Assembly: GCA_012959525.1 (NCBI GenBank)
Contig: DUDB01000059.1
Span: 426 to 64,425, forward strand
Reading direction: 5' to 3'
Length of the DNA stretch: 64,000 bases
DNA from: Planctomycetota bacterium
GTDB taxonomy: Bacteria > Planctomycetota > UBA1135 > GCA-002686595
Shown here: piece after piece, positions 26,973 to 35,696 of the stretch
Layout: every line of letters starts with the position of its first letter
Numbering within the stretch: position 1 is the stretch's first letter
Position numbers and translations under genes: made by a program
Notes under the pieces: generated by a model
The model's database searches: none
What the model saw: only the letters and a program-made list of their open reading frames with translations
Told to the model about the DNA's origin: nothing

Positions 26973-29195
26973 ATGTCCAACCCGCTCATGATGGCTACCA
27001 CCCGGCAAGATGCGATCCGTACTATTTCGTCCGAGATTCTGTGGAACTTGGGCGGCGAGCTCCCCGAGAACGGCGATATGCTTCCCGATTGCTTTGGGAA
27101 GTACGTGTTCAACGATCAGATCCAACGCCAGCGCCTTCCGAAGCCGGTGTACTCGGCCCTGCGCAAGACCATAGAGACGGGTGCCCCTCTTGATCCCGAC
27201 GTGGCCGATTCGGTCGCTGCGGCCATGAAGGACTGGGCCGTTGAACACGGGGCAACGCACTACACCCACTGGTTCCAGCCCATGACGGGCTCGACGGCCG
27301 AGAAGCACGACTCGTTCCTCAACCCGACGGATGATGGTGGAGCCATCTTGGAGTTCTCGGGACGAGAGCTCTCCCAGGGCGAGCCCGACGCGAGCTCTTT
27401 CCCCACCGGCGGCCTACGCGCCACGTTCGAGGCTCGCGGCTACACCGCCTGGGATCCCACATCGCCCGCGTTCCTTCGTAAGAGCGAAGGCGGTGCCACC
27501 CTGACGATCCCCACGGCCTTCTGCTCGTGGACAGGGGAAGCCCTGGACAAGAAGACACCGCTGCTTCGCTCCTGCGAGGCCCTCTCCACTTCGGCCGTCC
27601 GACTGCTGAACCTGATCGGGGAGAGTCACGTGAGTCGCGTGATGCCCAGCGCGGGCACCGAGCAGGAGTACTTCCTGATCGACCGCCAGTTCTACCGTAT
27701 GCGCCCCGACCTGGTGGCATGCGGGCGCACGCTCTTCGGTGCACGCGCGTTCAAGGGCCAAGAGTTCGATGACCACTATTTCGGGAACATCAGCCAGCGC
27801 GTGTTGCGCTTCATGCACGAAATGGAGAACGAGCTCTGGATGCTGGGCGTCCCAGCCAAGACGCGCCACAACGAGGTGGCACCCTCCCAGTTCGAGCTGG
27901 CCCCTGTCTACTCCAGGGTGTCGGTCGCCACGGACCAGAACATGCTGACCATGGACGTCATCAAGGAGGTGGCCGAGCGCCACGGCCTGACGGCGCTCAT
28001 GCATGAGAAGCCCTTCGCCCGCCTGAACGGCAGCGGCAAGCATCTGAACTGGTCCCTGGGGGACAACGCCGGCAAGAACCTGCTCGACCCCGGCAGTACG
28101 CCCCACGAGAACCTGCGCTTCATCTTGACCCTGACCGCCATCATCCGTGGCGTGGATCTGCACCAGGATCTGTTGCGCGCGTCCATCGCGTCCGCAGGCA
28201 ACGACCATCGCCTGGGGGCCAACGAGGCTCCGCCCGCGATCATCTCGATCTTCGTCGGCCAGCAGCTTGAGGAGATCGTGCAATCGATCATCGAGGGCCG
28301 CAGCCCGGAGACCGGAAGCCAGGAAGAGACCATCCGTCTCGGCGTCACCTCCCTGCCGGAGCTGCCGCGTGACATCTCGGACCGCAACCGCACCTCGCCC
28401 TTCGCCTTTACGGGCAACAAGTTCGAGTTCCGGGCAGTGGCCTCAAGCCAGTCCGTCGCCTACCCGGCAGCCTTCATCAACTTGATCGTGGCCGAGTCCA
28501 TGGACTATCTGGCCGATCAGATCGAAGCCAAGGGTGGCCCCTCGACCGAGAACATCCAAGCTGTGGTGCGCGAGGCCCTCGCCTCCCACCAGCGCATTCT
28601 GTTCTCGGGGGACAACTACTCCGACGAGTGGCGTGAGGAAGCCGCGCGCCGTGGTCTGCACAACAGGCCGGGCACGCCCGAGGCTCTGTCGGACTGGGTC
28701 AGTGAGACCAACCTCTCGCTCTACGAGCGCTATGGAGTGTTTTCACGCAGTGAGGCCCACTCGCGTCTCAGTGTCCAGATGGAAACCTACGCCAACAAGG
28801 TCAACGTCGAGGCCATCGCAACGCGCGACATCGCCATGACCATGATCCTGCCGGCTGCCATGGCCTACCAGAAGAACTTGGCCGACTCCATCGCTGCCAC
28901 CGAGGGAGCCATGGGCGCGGATTGGGATGCGAAGGTGCTGAATTCCCAGCGCGAGGTCTTGTCCCTGGCCTCCAATCAGATTGCCGACATGAAGCAGGCC
29001 ATCGACAACCTTCTGGCCATCCAGGAGGAGTTGGAGGCGAGCGATCATGGCGAGGCCGAGAGAGCTCACGCCTACCGCGATCGAGTCATCCCCGCCATGG
29101 ACGCGGTGCGCGAGCGTTGCGACCTGCTGGAGCGCCTGGTGAGCGACAACCTCTGGCCCCTGCCCAAGTACCGGGAGATGCTCTTCATCCACTAG
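26973..29195 (+). CDS. Glutamine synthetase type III (GlnN-like)
   Basis: ATP-dependent synthesis of glutamine from glutamate and ammonia. ATG 26973 gives 740 residues, matching the roughly 700-730 of type III enzymes; ATG 26988/26991 are close alternatives. Type III marks: [20 protein letters not shown] near the N-terminus, [49 protein letters not shown], and [20 protein letters not shown]. The long C-terminal helical region ([18 protein letters not shown]) is also characteristic. Ammonia assimilation; stand-alone gene followed by a strong hairpin. Confidence 0.93.
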   Translation: MSNPLMMATTRQDAIRTISSEILWNLGGELPENGDMLPDCFGKYVFNDQIQRQRLPKPVYSALRKTIETGAPLDPDVADSVAAAMKDWAVEHGATHYTHWFQPMTGSTAEKHDSFLNPTDDGGAILEFSGRELSQGEPDASSFPTGGLRATFEARGYTAWDPTSPAFLRKSEGGATLTIPTAFCSWTGEALDKKTPLLRSCEALSTSAVRLLNLIGESHVSRVMPSAGTEQEYFLIDRQFYRMRPDLVACGRTLFGARAFKGQEFDDHYFGNISQRVLRFMHEMENELWMLGVPAKTRHNEVAPSQFELAPVYSRVSVATDQNMLTMDVIKEVAERHGLTALMHEKPFARLNGSGKHLNWSLGDNAGKNLLDPGSTPHENLRFILTLTAIIRGVDLHQDLLRASIASAGNDHRLGANEAPPAIISIFVGQQLEEIVQSIIEGRSPETGSQEETIRLGVTSLPELPRDISDRNRTSPFAFTGNKFEFRAVASSQSVAYPAAFINLIVAESMDYLADQIEAKGGPSTENIQAVVREALASHQRILFSGDNYSDEWREEAARRGLHNRPGTPEALSDWVSETNLSLYERYGVFSRSEAHSRLSVQMETYANKVNVEAIATRDIAMTMILPAAMAYQKNLADSIAATEGAMGADWDAKVLNSQREVLSLASNQIADMKQAIDNLLAIQEELEASDHGEAERAHAYRDRVIPAMDAVRERCDLLERLVSDNLWPLPKYREMLFIH

Positions 29196-29223
29196 AGCCG
29201 TCCGAAGCTTGAAGTCACAGAAT

Positions 29224-29275
29224 CGGCCCGCCCGGCCCCCACGGTGATGAACCATCGGAGGGGCCGGGCGGGCCG
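29224..29275 (+). terminator. Hairpin after the glutamine synthetase gene
   Basis: Perfect 16-base GC-rich arms at 29224-29239 and 29260-29275 enclose a 20-base loop, 28 bases after the stop codon. No T-run follows, so this is a GC hairpin that may end or stabilise transcripts from both the glutamine synthetase gene and the convergent tRNA gene. Confidence 0.6.
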
Positions 29276-29297
29276 CTCTGATGAATCCCGAGGTGAT

Positions 29298-29374
29298 TGG
29301 TAGCGGTGACTGGACTTGAACCAGTGACTTCAGGCTTATGAAGCCTGCGCTCTAACCAACTGAGCTACACCGCC
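29298..29374 (-). tRNA. tRNA with CAU anticodon (tRNA-Met, elongator, or Ile2)
   Basis: Reading the minus strand, all cloverleaf arms are present: acceptor GGCGGTG paired with CACCGCT (a G-U closes position 1-72), D arm GCTCAGTTGGTTAGAGC, anticodon stem CAGGC/GCCTG with loop TTCATAA, and T arm CTGGTTCAAGTCCAG. The CCA end is encoded (29298-29300). CAU serves elongator Met, initiator Met or lysidine-modified Ile2; the absence of three G-C pairs in the anticodon stem argues against initiator. Confidence 0.95.
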
Positions 29375-29719
29375 GTTTTGGGGGGCGAACTCTAGCCCCT
29401 CCCCCCGTCCAGGGTCAAGCAGGCCGGAGGGTGGCTAGCCGATCCCGCATCCTATCCGACGGTTTTTTCGAGATTCCCTGTCCCGTTTCCCCTCCGGGAC
29501 ACCTCTGGATCCTGGGAAGGGAGCCTCAGTGCACACAGCGGCTCCCCGACTCCTCCAGACAGGTATCTGAGCCGGCGAATGACCAACGGGCTCTCCCTCT
29601 GAGGACCCCAGGATCGTGTCGGCATCCCTCCGGCACTCCCAACGGGGACCTCTTGAGATTGCCTGACGGAGATGACTTGAGAGAGTCAGGGCGCCTCGGC
29701 TTGCCGGGGCGCCCACTCC
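29375..29719. other. Non-coding stretch between tRNA and cupin gene
   Basis: Open frames here have low-complexity, proline- and arginine-rich translations without recognisable motifs, so I support no gene. The left part must contain the tRNA promoter. The right edge has the hairpin listed separately. Confidence 0.5.
29689..29714 (-). terminator. Hairpin after the cupin gene
   Basis: Arms GGGCGCC (29689-29695) and GGCGCCC (29708-29714) with an inner CGGC/GCCG pairing. It starts 6 bases beyond the stop of the cupin gene. No T-run is visible on the minus strand. Confidence 0.5.
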
Positions 29720-30151
29720 TCACTCTCCCGTCCCCGAGGAGCTCTCTTCGAGCTCGATGCCCCCTCGGGCCACGGCGAAGAGCAGACAGGGAGGGTTTCC
29801 GGGGCCCGCGTCCTGGGCGAAGTCCCCTAGGGCCACGGGAGCATGGGTCGAGCCCGGCGGATACCGCAGATAGGTACCCGCACCGTGCTCGCCGAACTCA
29901 TCCCTGTATCCACCAGAGAGTATGAGTACGTCTTCGAAGTCCAAGTGCCTGTGAGCCGGATATCCCCTGCCCGGCTGCATGCGGATCAGGGCGCTGACAC
30001 CGCCTTCGGGAGACTTGCCGGGGACCAGCGGCTTCCACTGGATACCCTCGTAACGAGTATCCAGCCAACCACAATCGACCTCCGCAGCGTCTAGGTGCGC
30101 CTCCAGCCCAAGGCGCGTGATGACAGGCGAGTGGGTTCGAGCGGAGGTCAT
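29720..30151 (-). CDS. Cupin-domain protein (ChrR-like)
   Basis: A 143-residue single-cupin protein. The metal-binding pattern is GYPAHRHLDFEDVLILSGG followed by GTYLRYPPGSTHAP: two His and a Glu/Asp in the first motif and one His in the second, as in ChrR-type anti-sigma cupin domains. The preceding WLDTRYEGIQWKPL is also typical of that group. No sigma factor gene is adjacent, so a role as a free-standing cupin enzyme or sensor is equally possible. Monocistronic, with a hairpin right after the stop. Confidence 0.78.
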   Translation of the reverse strand: MTSARTHSPVITRLGLEAHLDAAEVDCGWLDTRYEGIQWKPLVPGKSPEGGVSALIRMQPGRGYPAHRHLDFEDVLILSGGYRDEFGEHGAGTYLRYPPGSTHAPVALGDFAQDAGPGNPPCLLFAVARGGIELEESSSGTGE

Positions 30152-30495
30152 AGCCCCCAGTCTAGCTCAAGCGAGCCAAGGCTAAGAACTCTGCGGGTCA
30201 ACATGAGATCCGTATTGGTCTAATCTGCCCCGCACGGAAGGTTTTCACAGCATTCGGAGCGTCGAGGGGCTCACATGCCGTAGCCTGTCTAGTGGATGGC
30301 TTCGGCTGTCCGTGAAAGTGAGCATCGGCAGGAGACACTTGGTCTTGCGAGCGACCTTGCGTCAGGGAAGCTTGCCGATACTCCTCTCTCCCTCGGGCCA
30401 GTAGAGGTTTCCCCCTCTGCTGGCCCTCTTTCGTGCAGGACGCGCAGCCGCATGCGGGCCCGACCAACACGGCCCTCGTAGTGCAGTCGGGCGAC
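30152..30495. other. Non-coding stretch between cupin and Ppx/GppA genes
   Basis: No credible gene on either strand. It should contain the promoter of the leftward cupin gene and the end of the leftward Ppx/GppA transcript. One clear inverted repeat (30395-30426) is present. Confidence 0.5.
30395..30426 (-). terminator. Hairpin after the Ppx/GppA gene
   Basis: Thirteen-base arms GGGCCAGTAGAGG (30395-30407) and CCTCTGCTGGCCC (30414-30426) pair with a single G-T type mismatch around a 6-base loop, about 70 bases after the stop of the Ppx/GppA gene. No T-run follows on the minus strand. Confidence 0.5.
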
Positions 30496-31434
30496 TCAGC
30501 CGTGCAGCAGTTCAAGCGCTACACCGTGGCGCAGCCCGAGGGCACTGATCCGCGCATTACGTGCACCAATGCGTTCGAGTCCAGCCGCGATGCAGACCAA
30601 TCCGGCAGGCAGGATCTCGACGCGCTGGGACTCGATGGGAAGGCGCTCTCGATCTGCAGGGGACATGTCAATAAGTCGTTCGGCCCATGCCCTTGCGGCA
30701 CCCACATCAACGCGCGTGCCTTCGACCTGAAGAGGGTCGAACTGCTCCAGACCCTTCTCAAGGCAGGCCAGATTGGATGCGCTTCCGCCCAGCAGCACCA
30801 CCGTGCGCTCTCGGGCGAAGCCTTCCGGGAAGCACTCGAACGAACGTCGAACATGTTCCCACAAGCCGGGCGCGCCTCCCGGCTCCAGGGGTGCGCTTGA
30901 CCCCATTCCCAGGAATCGTTCAGTCAGAACCAGGGCGCCAACCGGGGCAGAGATCTGCTCCAGAGGCCCATCGCCAGCCAATTCCGTCGAACCACCGCCC
31001 ACGTCAAGGGTGACCCACTCCTCCGCGCCCGATGATCCCAACGCCGATCGTCCAAGCCGCCCCTCTTCCGCGCCCGAGAGGATGTCGACACGCAGTCCCA
31101 GTTCCTCCTCACAGCGCTGGACGAACGCCGCGGCATCGCTGGCCCGACGCAGAACTGCCGTCGCGGTGACCCGCAACCGTTCGGGTGCCACCCCCAGGTT
31201 CATGGCCCTCGTCTTGAAGTTGGCCAGGGCGTTGAGAGTGCGTTCCACGGCCTCGGGCGCGAGGCTCAGAGGGGCGCCCTCGCCCGCCGAGGCTCGACGC
31301 TCCCCAAGCCGGACGGCCTCACAATCCTGGGCAAGGACCTCGAGCCCCCGCCCCGGCGCACTTCTTGCCACGAGCAGCAGGGCCGTGTTGGTGCCTAGGT
31401 CGATGGCCGCCACCGGCTCACTCGAACCGCTCAC
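30496..31434 (-). CDS. Ppx/GppA family phosphatase
   Basis: Exopolyphosphatase or guanosine pentaphosphate phosphohydrolase of the actin-like ATPase superfamily. GTG 31434 overlaps the upstream stop (GTGA) and yields 312 residues, the short form without a C-terminal HD domain. Motifs: VAAIDLGTNTALLLVA (phosphate 1), ILSGAEEGRLG, WVTLDVGGGSTEL (phosphate 2) and LLGGSASNLACLE. It would shorten polyphosphate or convert pppGpp; which cannot be said. The 41 residues upstream of GTG in frame are shadow of the preceding gene. Confidence 0.88.
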   Translation of the reverse strand: MSGSSEPVAAIDLGTNTALLLVARSAPGRGLEVLAQDCEAVRLGERRASAGEGAPLSLAPEAVERTLNALANFKTRAMNLGVAPERLRVTATAVLRRASDAAAFVQRCEEELGLRVDILSGAEEGRLGRSALGSSGAEEWVTLDVGGGSTELAGDGPLEQISAPVGALVLTERFLGMGSSAPLEPGGAPGLWEHVRRSFECFPEGFARERTVVLLGGSASNLACLEKGLEQFDPLQVEGTRVDVGAARAWAERLIDMSPADRERLPIESQRVEILPAGLVCIAAGLERIGARNARISALGLRHGVALELLHG

Positions 31435-33890
31435 TGATCGTCGCCGCCTCGGCGGCGCGATTCCTTGAGGCTCACCTCGAACGAGGTCGAATCGGCCGAA
31501 ACCCGGACCGTGCTCGCGTGGGAGTTCCACGCGGAGTGGCGCACCAACAATCGCCACTCGTACATGCCCACCTGTGAGGTGCTGTACTCCCCCTTGAGGC
31601 CACGGGCACGCAGACGGAGACTCTTGGGCACGGCGACGTACTCCAAGCTCTCCTGGCCCGCGACGCGCTGGAGCCTGACGTCAGCCCCCGAGAGCGCTCG
31701 ACCCGACCCATCCTTCACGTGGACCTTCACCCTCCAGGTGTGGCGCGTCTCCGCCCGGCCCAGGTCGACCCTGTCCCCCGGGGCCAGATGCACCATGGGG
31801 AAGGTGAGTGCCTCCGCATTGGATCCCGTCGCCGAGAGGGTCAGCTTCTTCACGGGGGGCCCGGTAAGTTCAAAACGGGTACCGTCCAAGCTGATCGTCT
31901 GGTAACGATACCCATGAAAGCGCAAGCCCTTGACCGGCTTGCCACTGCCCTTCATGACGATCTCGCCAGCCAGCACGCAGGGAGCCTCCTCAACTTCCGG
32001 TACCAGCCGCAGCTCCGCAAGAGAGGCGAAGGGAACGTCCACGGTCACCTTGGACTCGTCACGGGCCGGGAATCCGGGAGCCGACGCACCCAGACTCCAC
32101 GAACCGGGAGAGAGCCCCTCCAGCACGAATCGGCCATACTCGTCGGCGGTCGCGTAGCGCGAGCGGGAACGCCGGGAAGCAGAGTCCCGGGCTCGCACGC
32201 GGGCACCGCCGATGCCCCAGCCGTCCGGATCGAGGACTACACCCTCCAGTGAATGCGTAGGTTGGACCCGGAGTTCCAACCCCTCGAGGTCCTGATCAAC
32301 GGTCTTGGTCAAGGTACCTGAGGTGTAGCCTTCGAGGTCAGCCGTCAGGCGGCAGCGGCCCGCCGGAACTCCGTGGAGGACAAACGCGCCCTGTGCATCC
32401 GTGGTCGTGATCCGCACCGCCAGTTCCTGTTCTCGCCACCCCACGATCCCCTGGACCTCCACCCCGGCCAGGGGCAACCCATCGGTGTCGTGAACGATTC
32501 CTCGCAGCTCGAAGCCCTCCCCCAGCCGCAGGATCAGGCCCGCCCGAGACTCACCGGACTGGAGCCTGATCGAATCGGAGATGGCGAAGCCGCCGCTGGT
32601 AGCCGCGCCACCGGAGCCACTCCTTGAGGAGATGGCCGTCACGAGGAAGGAAGAGCTAGCGGGAGCGATCTTGAATTCAAAGTCCCCAGCGGCGTCCGTG
32701 ATGGTGGCGCCTGCCACACCGCCCTCTCTTGAGGGGTACTGATTCCAACTCCTGCGGGACCACTCGGCGCCTTGGACGCAGCGCACTTCACTTCCGGCGA
32801 CCCCCTGGCCCTGGGGGTCCACCACACGACCCGCGAGACGAGCTGCCGGAGAGAAGAGGAAGCGCTGCTCATGATTGCCGGATTGGAGAGAGATCTCGAC
32901 GTTTTCGGTCAACTCGTCGCCCCAGGGTGTTCGAATGTGAATCCGGTGGGTTCCCGAGCTGAGGCCGGTGAATGGGGCTCGTCCGTTGGCCTCGGTGAAG
33001 GCCTGCAGGGAAACCAGATCCTCAAGTGGATTGCCGCGACCCATGAGAACCGGCTCAACCTCCACGAGAGCACCCTGGACCGGCCCCCCTTGCGCCCTGG
33101 TCTCTACCAGAGCCGTAAAGGACTCTCCCAGGGGCATACTGATCAGGACGTCCGTGCGCTGACCTCGCTCTACCTGAACACCGCTCCGCAGGACGGGCGG
33201 GGCACCCTCCTTGATGGCGGCCACCGCGTAGGCACCCGTTGGCAGGTTGGTGAATTCAAACCCACCATCATCCAGGACGACCTGAATGGCCATCGAATCC
33301 TCTTCCAATCGGCCACCCCCCCAGCGCCACAGATGCACCTGAGCCTCGCTACCTGATCCGGCCCCGGGCCCCACCAGGCGGCCGCTGATGGAGCCGGCCG
33401 GCTGCATGAAAATCACCCACTCTTCTGCAGTGGGTTCTGGCAACTGCGGGGCGTGCAGATCCACGTACTCGGGGTGGGACACCAGGAAGCTGCCCTCGAG
33501 CCCTTCGGGCAGGGAGATCTCGAAGGTCCCTTCTTCAGAGCTGGTCGCCTCGCGGGAAAGCTCCCCCAGCGAAGCCAGCACCTGGCCATCAGGAATGGCC
33601 AAGGCCGTGCCTTGCTCCACCAGGCGCCCCTTGAGCGACACCTCATGGCCACCGAATGGAGCTTGGGTGCGCGCCAGGCCCGTGTCCACGTCGTCCATTG
33701 CGGGCAACCGATCCGGTGCGATGATCCCCTCCAAGGCGCTCGGTTCAGGGCCTTCCCGGAGCGCGGGCGGCTTCGCCCTCTTGAGCGGCTCTGGCCCCTG
33801 CCCGTCACCACCGAGGAGGGCCACCCCCACAACCGTTCCCACGGCTAGCAAGATCAGAACCAGAACGAGGGATTGGTTACGCATGGCCAT
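31431..33890 (-). CDS. Membrane-anchored protein with many carboxypeptidase-regulatory-like repeats
   Basis: An 819-residue protein with an N-terminal hydrophobic anchor (about 7-27). The rest is a chain of about seven beta-sandwich modules of the CarboxypepD_reg type, recognised by repeats such as VSLKGRLVEQGTALAIPDGQ, GSISGRLVGPG, RLAGRVVDPQGQGVAG, LRGIVHDTDGLPLAGV and LEGVVLDPDGWGIGGARV, each ending in a FxFxxLPxG-like turn (FEFTNLPTGAY, FVLHGVPAGRC, FVLEGLSPGSW). No catalytic motif is present. Probably a surface scaffold or adhesion protein; coupled by overlap to the Ppx/GppA gene, which is odd functionally. Confidence 0.78.
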   Translation of the reverse strand: MAMRNQSLVLVLILLAVGTVVGVALLGGDGQGPEPLKRAKPPALREGPEPSALEGIIAPDRLPAMDDVDTGLARTQAPFGGHEVSLKGRLVEQGTALAIPDGQVLASLGELSREATSSEEGTFEISLPEGLEGSFLVSHPEYVDLHAPQLPEPTAEEWVIFMQPAGSISGRLVGPGAGSGSEAQVHLWRWGGGRLEEDSMAIQVVLDDGGFEFTNLPTGAYAVAAIKEGAPPVLRSGVQVERGQRTDVLISMPLGESFTALVETRAQGGPVQGALVEVEPVLMGRGNPLEDLVSLQAFTEANGRAPFTGLSSGTHRIHIRTPWGDELTENVEISLQSGNHEQRFLFSPAARLAGRVVDPQGQGVAGSEVRCVQGAEWSRRSWNQYPSREGGVAGATITDAAGDFEFKIAPASSSFLVTAISSRSGSGGAATSGGFAISDSIRLQSGESRAGLILRLGEGFELRGIVHDTDGLPLAGVEVQGIVGWREQELAVRITTTDAQGAFVLHGVPAGRCRLTADLEGYTSGTLTKTVDQDLEGLELRVQPTHSLEGVVLDPDGWGIGGARVRARDSASRRSRSRYATADEYGRFVLEGLSPGSWSLGASAPGFPARDESKVTVDVPFASLAELRLVPEVEEAPCVLAGEIVMKGSGKPVKGLRFHGYRYQTISLDGTRFELTGPPVKKLTLSATGSNAEALTFPMVHLAPGDRVDLGRAETRHTWRVKVHVKDGSGRALSGADVRLQRVAGQESLEYVAVPKSLRLRARGLKGEYSTSQVGMYEWRLLVRHSAWNSHASTVRVSADSTSFEVSLKESRRRGGDDQ

Positions 33891-33899
33891 GGTCGGATC

Positions 33900-34781
33900 T
33901 CAGGTTCCCGCCAAGCGGGGAAAACAACCGTAGCACTGGCCCTCCGGACTGAACACCTGAACCCTTGTTCCATCTTGGTCAAGCACCAGTAGGCGGGCCT
34001 GGGTGGCGCCTGATCGGAGTCCTCCCTGCTCGACGACTACGTCTTCCAGCGCCGATACCTCACCGGCACGCGTGCCCTCCTCCGCAAGGACCTTGCGTAC
34101 ACGCCCCCGCAGGTCGAGGAGCAGGAGGGCACTTGTCGGGGAGGTCACCGCGACCACCAGGGTGTTCTCGTCCAGGATATCCAAGGCCACGGGAGCTGCG
34201 CTGCGCCCTCGACCATCCAGAACCGGCAGCGAATAGTGGAACTCCCCGGAGCGGAAGACCTGAATCTGTCCTGCTCCCTCTTCCGCCGCGTAGAGCCACT
34301 CGCCCGCCTGAGCCAGCCCGGCGAGGTCGCGGAACACGCCTCTCGGATCGCCCAGGGGTCGCAGTGACTGCACCCGCCCCTCGTGCGCGCGAAAAAACTG
34401 CAGCGCGTGGCGTCGATGACCGCGGGAGGCGATCAACAGGGTGAGCTCATCATCACTCCCCAGAGTCAACACGTCCGCCGGGGCACCGAGCACACCCTTG
34501 GCATCACGGGACCGGGCTTCCTCCGGGTCCCCCACACACGCCACCTGCACACCGAAGAGAGTAAAGGCGCGCACCACTCCCGCGGGCTGGTCAGCCACCC
34601 AGAGGCGGTGGTCGTCGTCCATGGCAAGGCCCGACGCGCTGGAACGCCCTTGGGCCTCATCGCAGAATGAGAAGCAGGTCTGCAGAGGCCGGCCGTCCAG
34701 GTCGTAGCTTGAGACCCAAGCCGTCTTGGCCTGGCGGCCCACGTACAGGACGCCGTCGTGCAGGGTGAGGCTGCCGTACAT
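33900..34781 (-). CDS. Beta-propeller-like (NHL-type) protein
   Basis: ATG 34781 lies 2 bases after the stop of the metallophosphoesterase gene and gives 293 residues without signal peptide; the open frame upstream of it is a shadow. Repeated strand patterns such as LTLHDGVLYVGRQ, LAMDDDHRLWVADQPAG, LAQAGEWLYAAEEGAGQIQVF, LDILDENTLVVAVTS and LLVLDQDGTRVQVFSPEG are those of NHL/SMP-30-type propellers. There are about five to six blades. A cysteine pair near the end (GQCYGCF) is unusual. Function unknown; it is in a run with a phosphoesterase and gltX. Confidence 0.6.
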   Translation of the reverse strand: MYGSLTLHDGVLYVGRQAKTAWVSSYDLDGRPLQTCFSFCDEAQGRSSASGLAMDDDHRLWVADQPAGVVRAFTLFGVQVACVGDPEEARSRDAKGVLGAPADVLTLGSDDELTLLIASRGHRRHALQFFRAHEGRVQSLRPLGDPRGVFRDLAGLAQAGEWLYAAEEGAGQIQVFRSGEFHYSLPVLDGRGRSAAPVALDILDENTLVVAVTSPTSALLLLDLRGRVRKVLAEEGTRAGEVSALEDVVVEQGGLRSGATQARLLVLDQDGTRVQVFSPEGQCYGCFPRLAGT

Positions 34782-34783
34782 GG

Positions 34784-35680
34784 CTACAGGGCGGCGCACC
34801 CTTTGAGCTGTAGGTACACCACCTCGGCCGGAGCCCCCACGCGCAGGGGAACCGCAACGACGCCCAGCCCCCGGGAGACGATCAGGGTGGTCGGACCCAG
34901 GTCGAGCCGGAGGCCCGGGTGCTGCGGACCCAGCCGACGCAGGAGGGGCAGGTCCACCTGGGTTCCGTGGGTGTGGCCCGAGAGAATGGCCGTGCAGCCC
35001 GCCCCGGCGATGGCTGAAGCCCCGCGCGGGTTGTGGCACAGGACGATCTCCACGTCGCCCGGCTGCACGGGCCCGCGAGCTCGATCCAGATCCACGTCCT
35101 TGGCCTCCTCCAGGTCTTCGAGGCCCACGAGAGCTAGGACCCCGCCACCCAACTCGAAGCGCTCGCACTCATTGCGCAGAAAACGGATCCCGCGTTCGGC
35201 GTAGGCCTCCGCGATGCGCCCCTCATTGCGGCCGCGGTAATCGTGGTTGCCGAAGACTGCAAACGTGCCCAGCGGGGACTGTAGCCGGGCCAAGTCATCC
35301 AGCACCGTCAGAGACTCCTTCCATTGGTGCGCGATCATGTCGCCGGTGATCACGACCATGTCTGGGCAGCGCCGAGCCACGGCCTCCACCACCGCGGACA
35401 GGTCCCCAGACCCCAGAAAGGCGCCGGCATGCAGATCCGAGAGCTGCGCAATGGTCAGCCCTTCCAGACCCGGATCTAGACCTGGAACGCGCACGGTCTC
35501 GAATCGCTCGACAAAGCGACCGGGGGCGAGGTGTTGCTTGCAGTAGAGCCAACGCCCCCCCATGGCCACGAAGCTGTGCTCCGCCACCCAAGAGAGGCCC
35601 CGGCGAACGCGCCCGTGGCGCCTAGCAGGTACGCGTACCCCCTGGCCTACAGGTTCGGAGGGATCGGGTACGGAGGCCAT
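34784..35680 (-). CDS. Calcineurin-like metallophosphoesterase (YkuE type)
   Basis: ATG 35680, 17 bases after the gltX stop, gives 298 residues. Full metal-site set: LSDLHAG (Asp, His), ITGDMI, VFGNHDYRG, VLCHNP and LSGHTHGTQ. The order and the closing VSRGLGVVAVPLRVGAPAEV match the YkuE/PA3037-like phosphodiesterases, several of which act on cell-envelope lipids. There is no obvious transmembrane helix in the chosen frame. Part of the leftward run gltX, phosphoesterase, propeller. Confidence 0.87.
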   Translation of the reverse strand: MASVPDPSEPVGQGVRVPARRHGRVRRGLSWVAEHSFVAMGGRWLYCKQHLAPGRFVERFETVRVPGLDPGLEGLTIAQLSDLHAGAFLGSGDLSAVVEAVARRCPDMVVITGDMIAHQWKESLTVLDDLARLQSPLGTFAVFGNHDYRGRNEGRIAEAYAERGIRFLRNECERFELGGGVLALVGLEDLEEAKDVDLDRARGPVQPGDVEIVLCHNPRGASAIAGAGCTAILSGHTHGTQVDLPLLRRLGPQHPGLRLDLGPTTLIVSRGLGVVAVPLRVGAPAEVVYLQLKGCAAL

Positions 35681-35696
35681 CGAACCACTCAATCCG

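Noticed and set aside
29431-29925. 164-codon plus-strand frame beside the tRNA
   Set aside because: Pro/Arg/Ser-rich with no motif and runs through the opposite-strand cupin gene.
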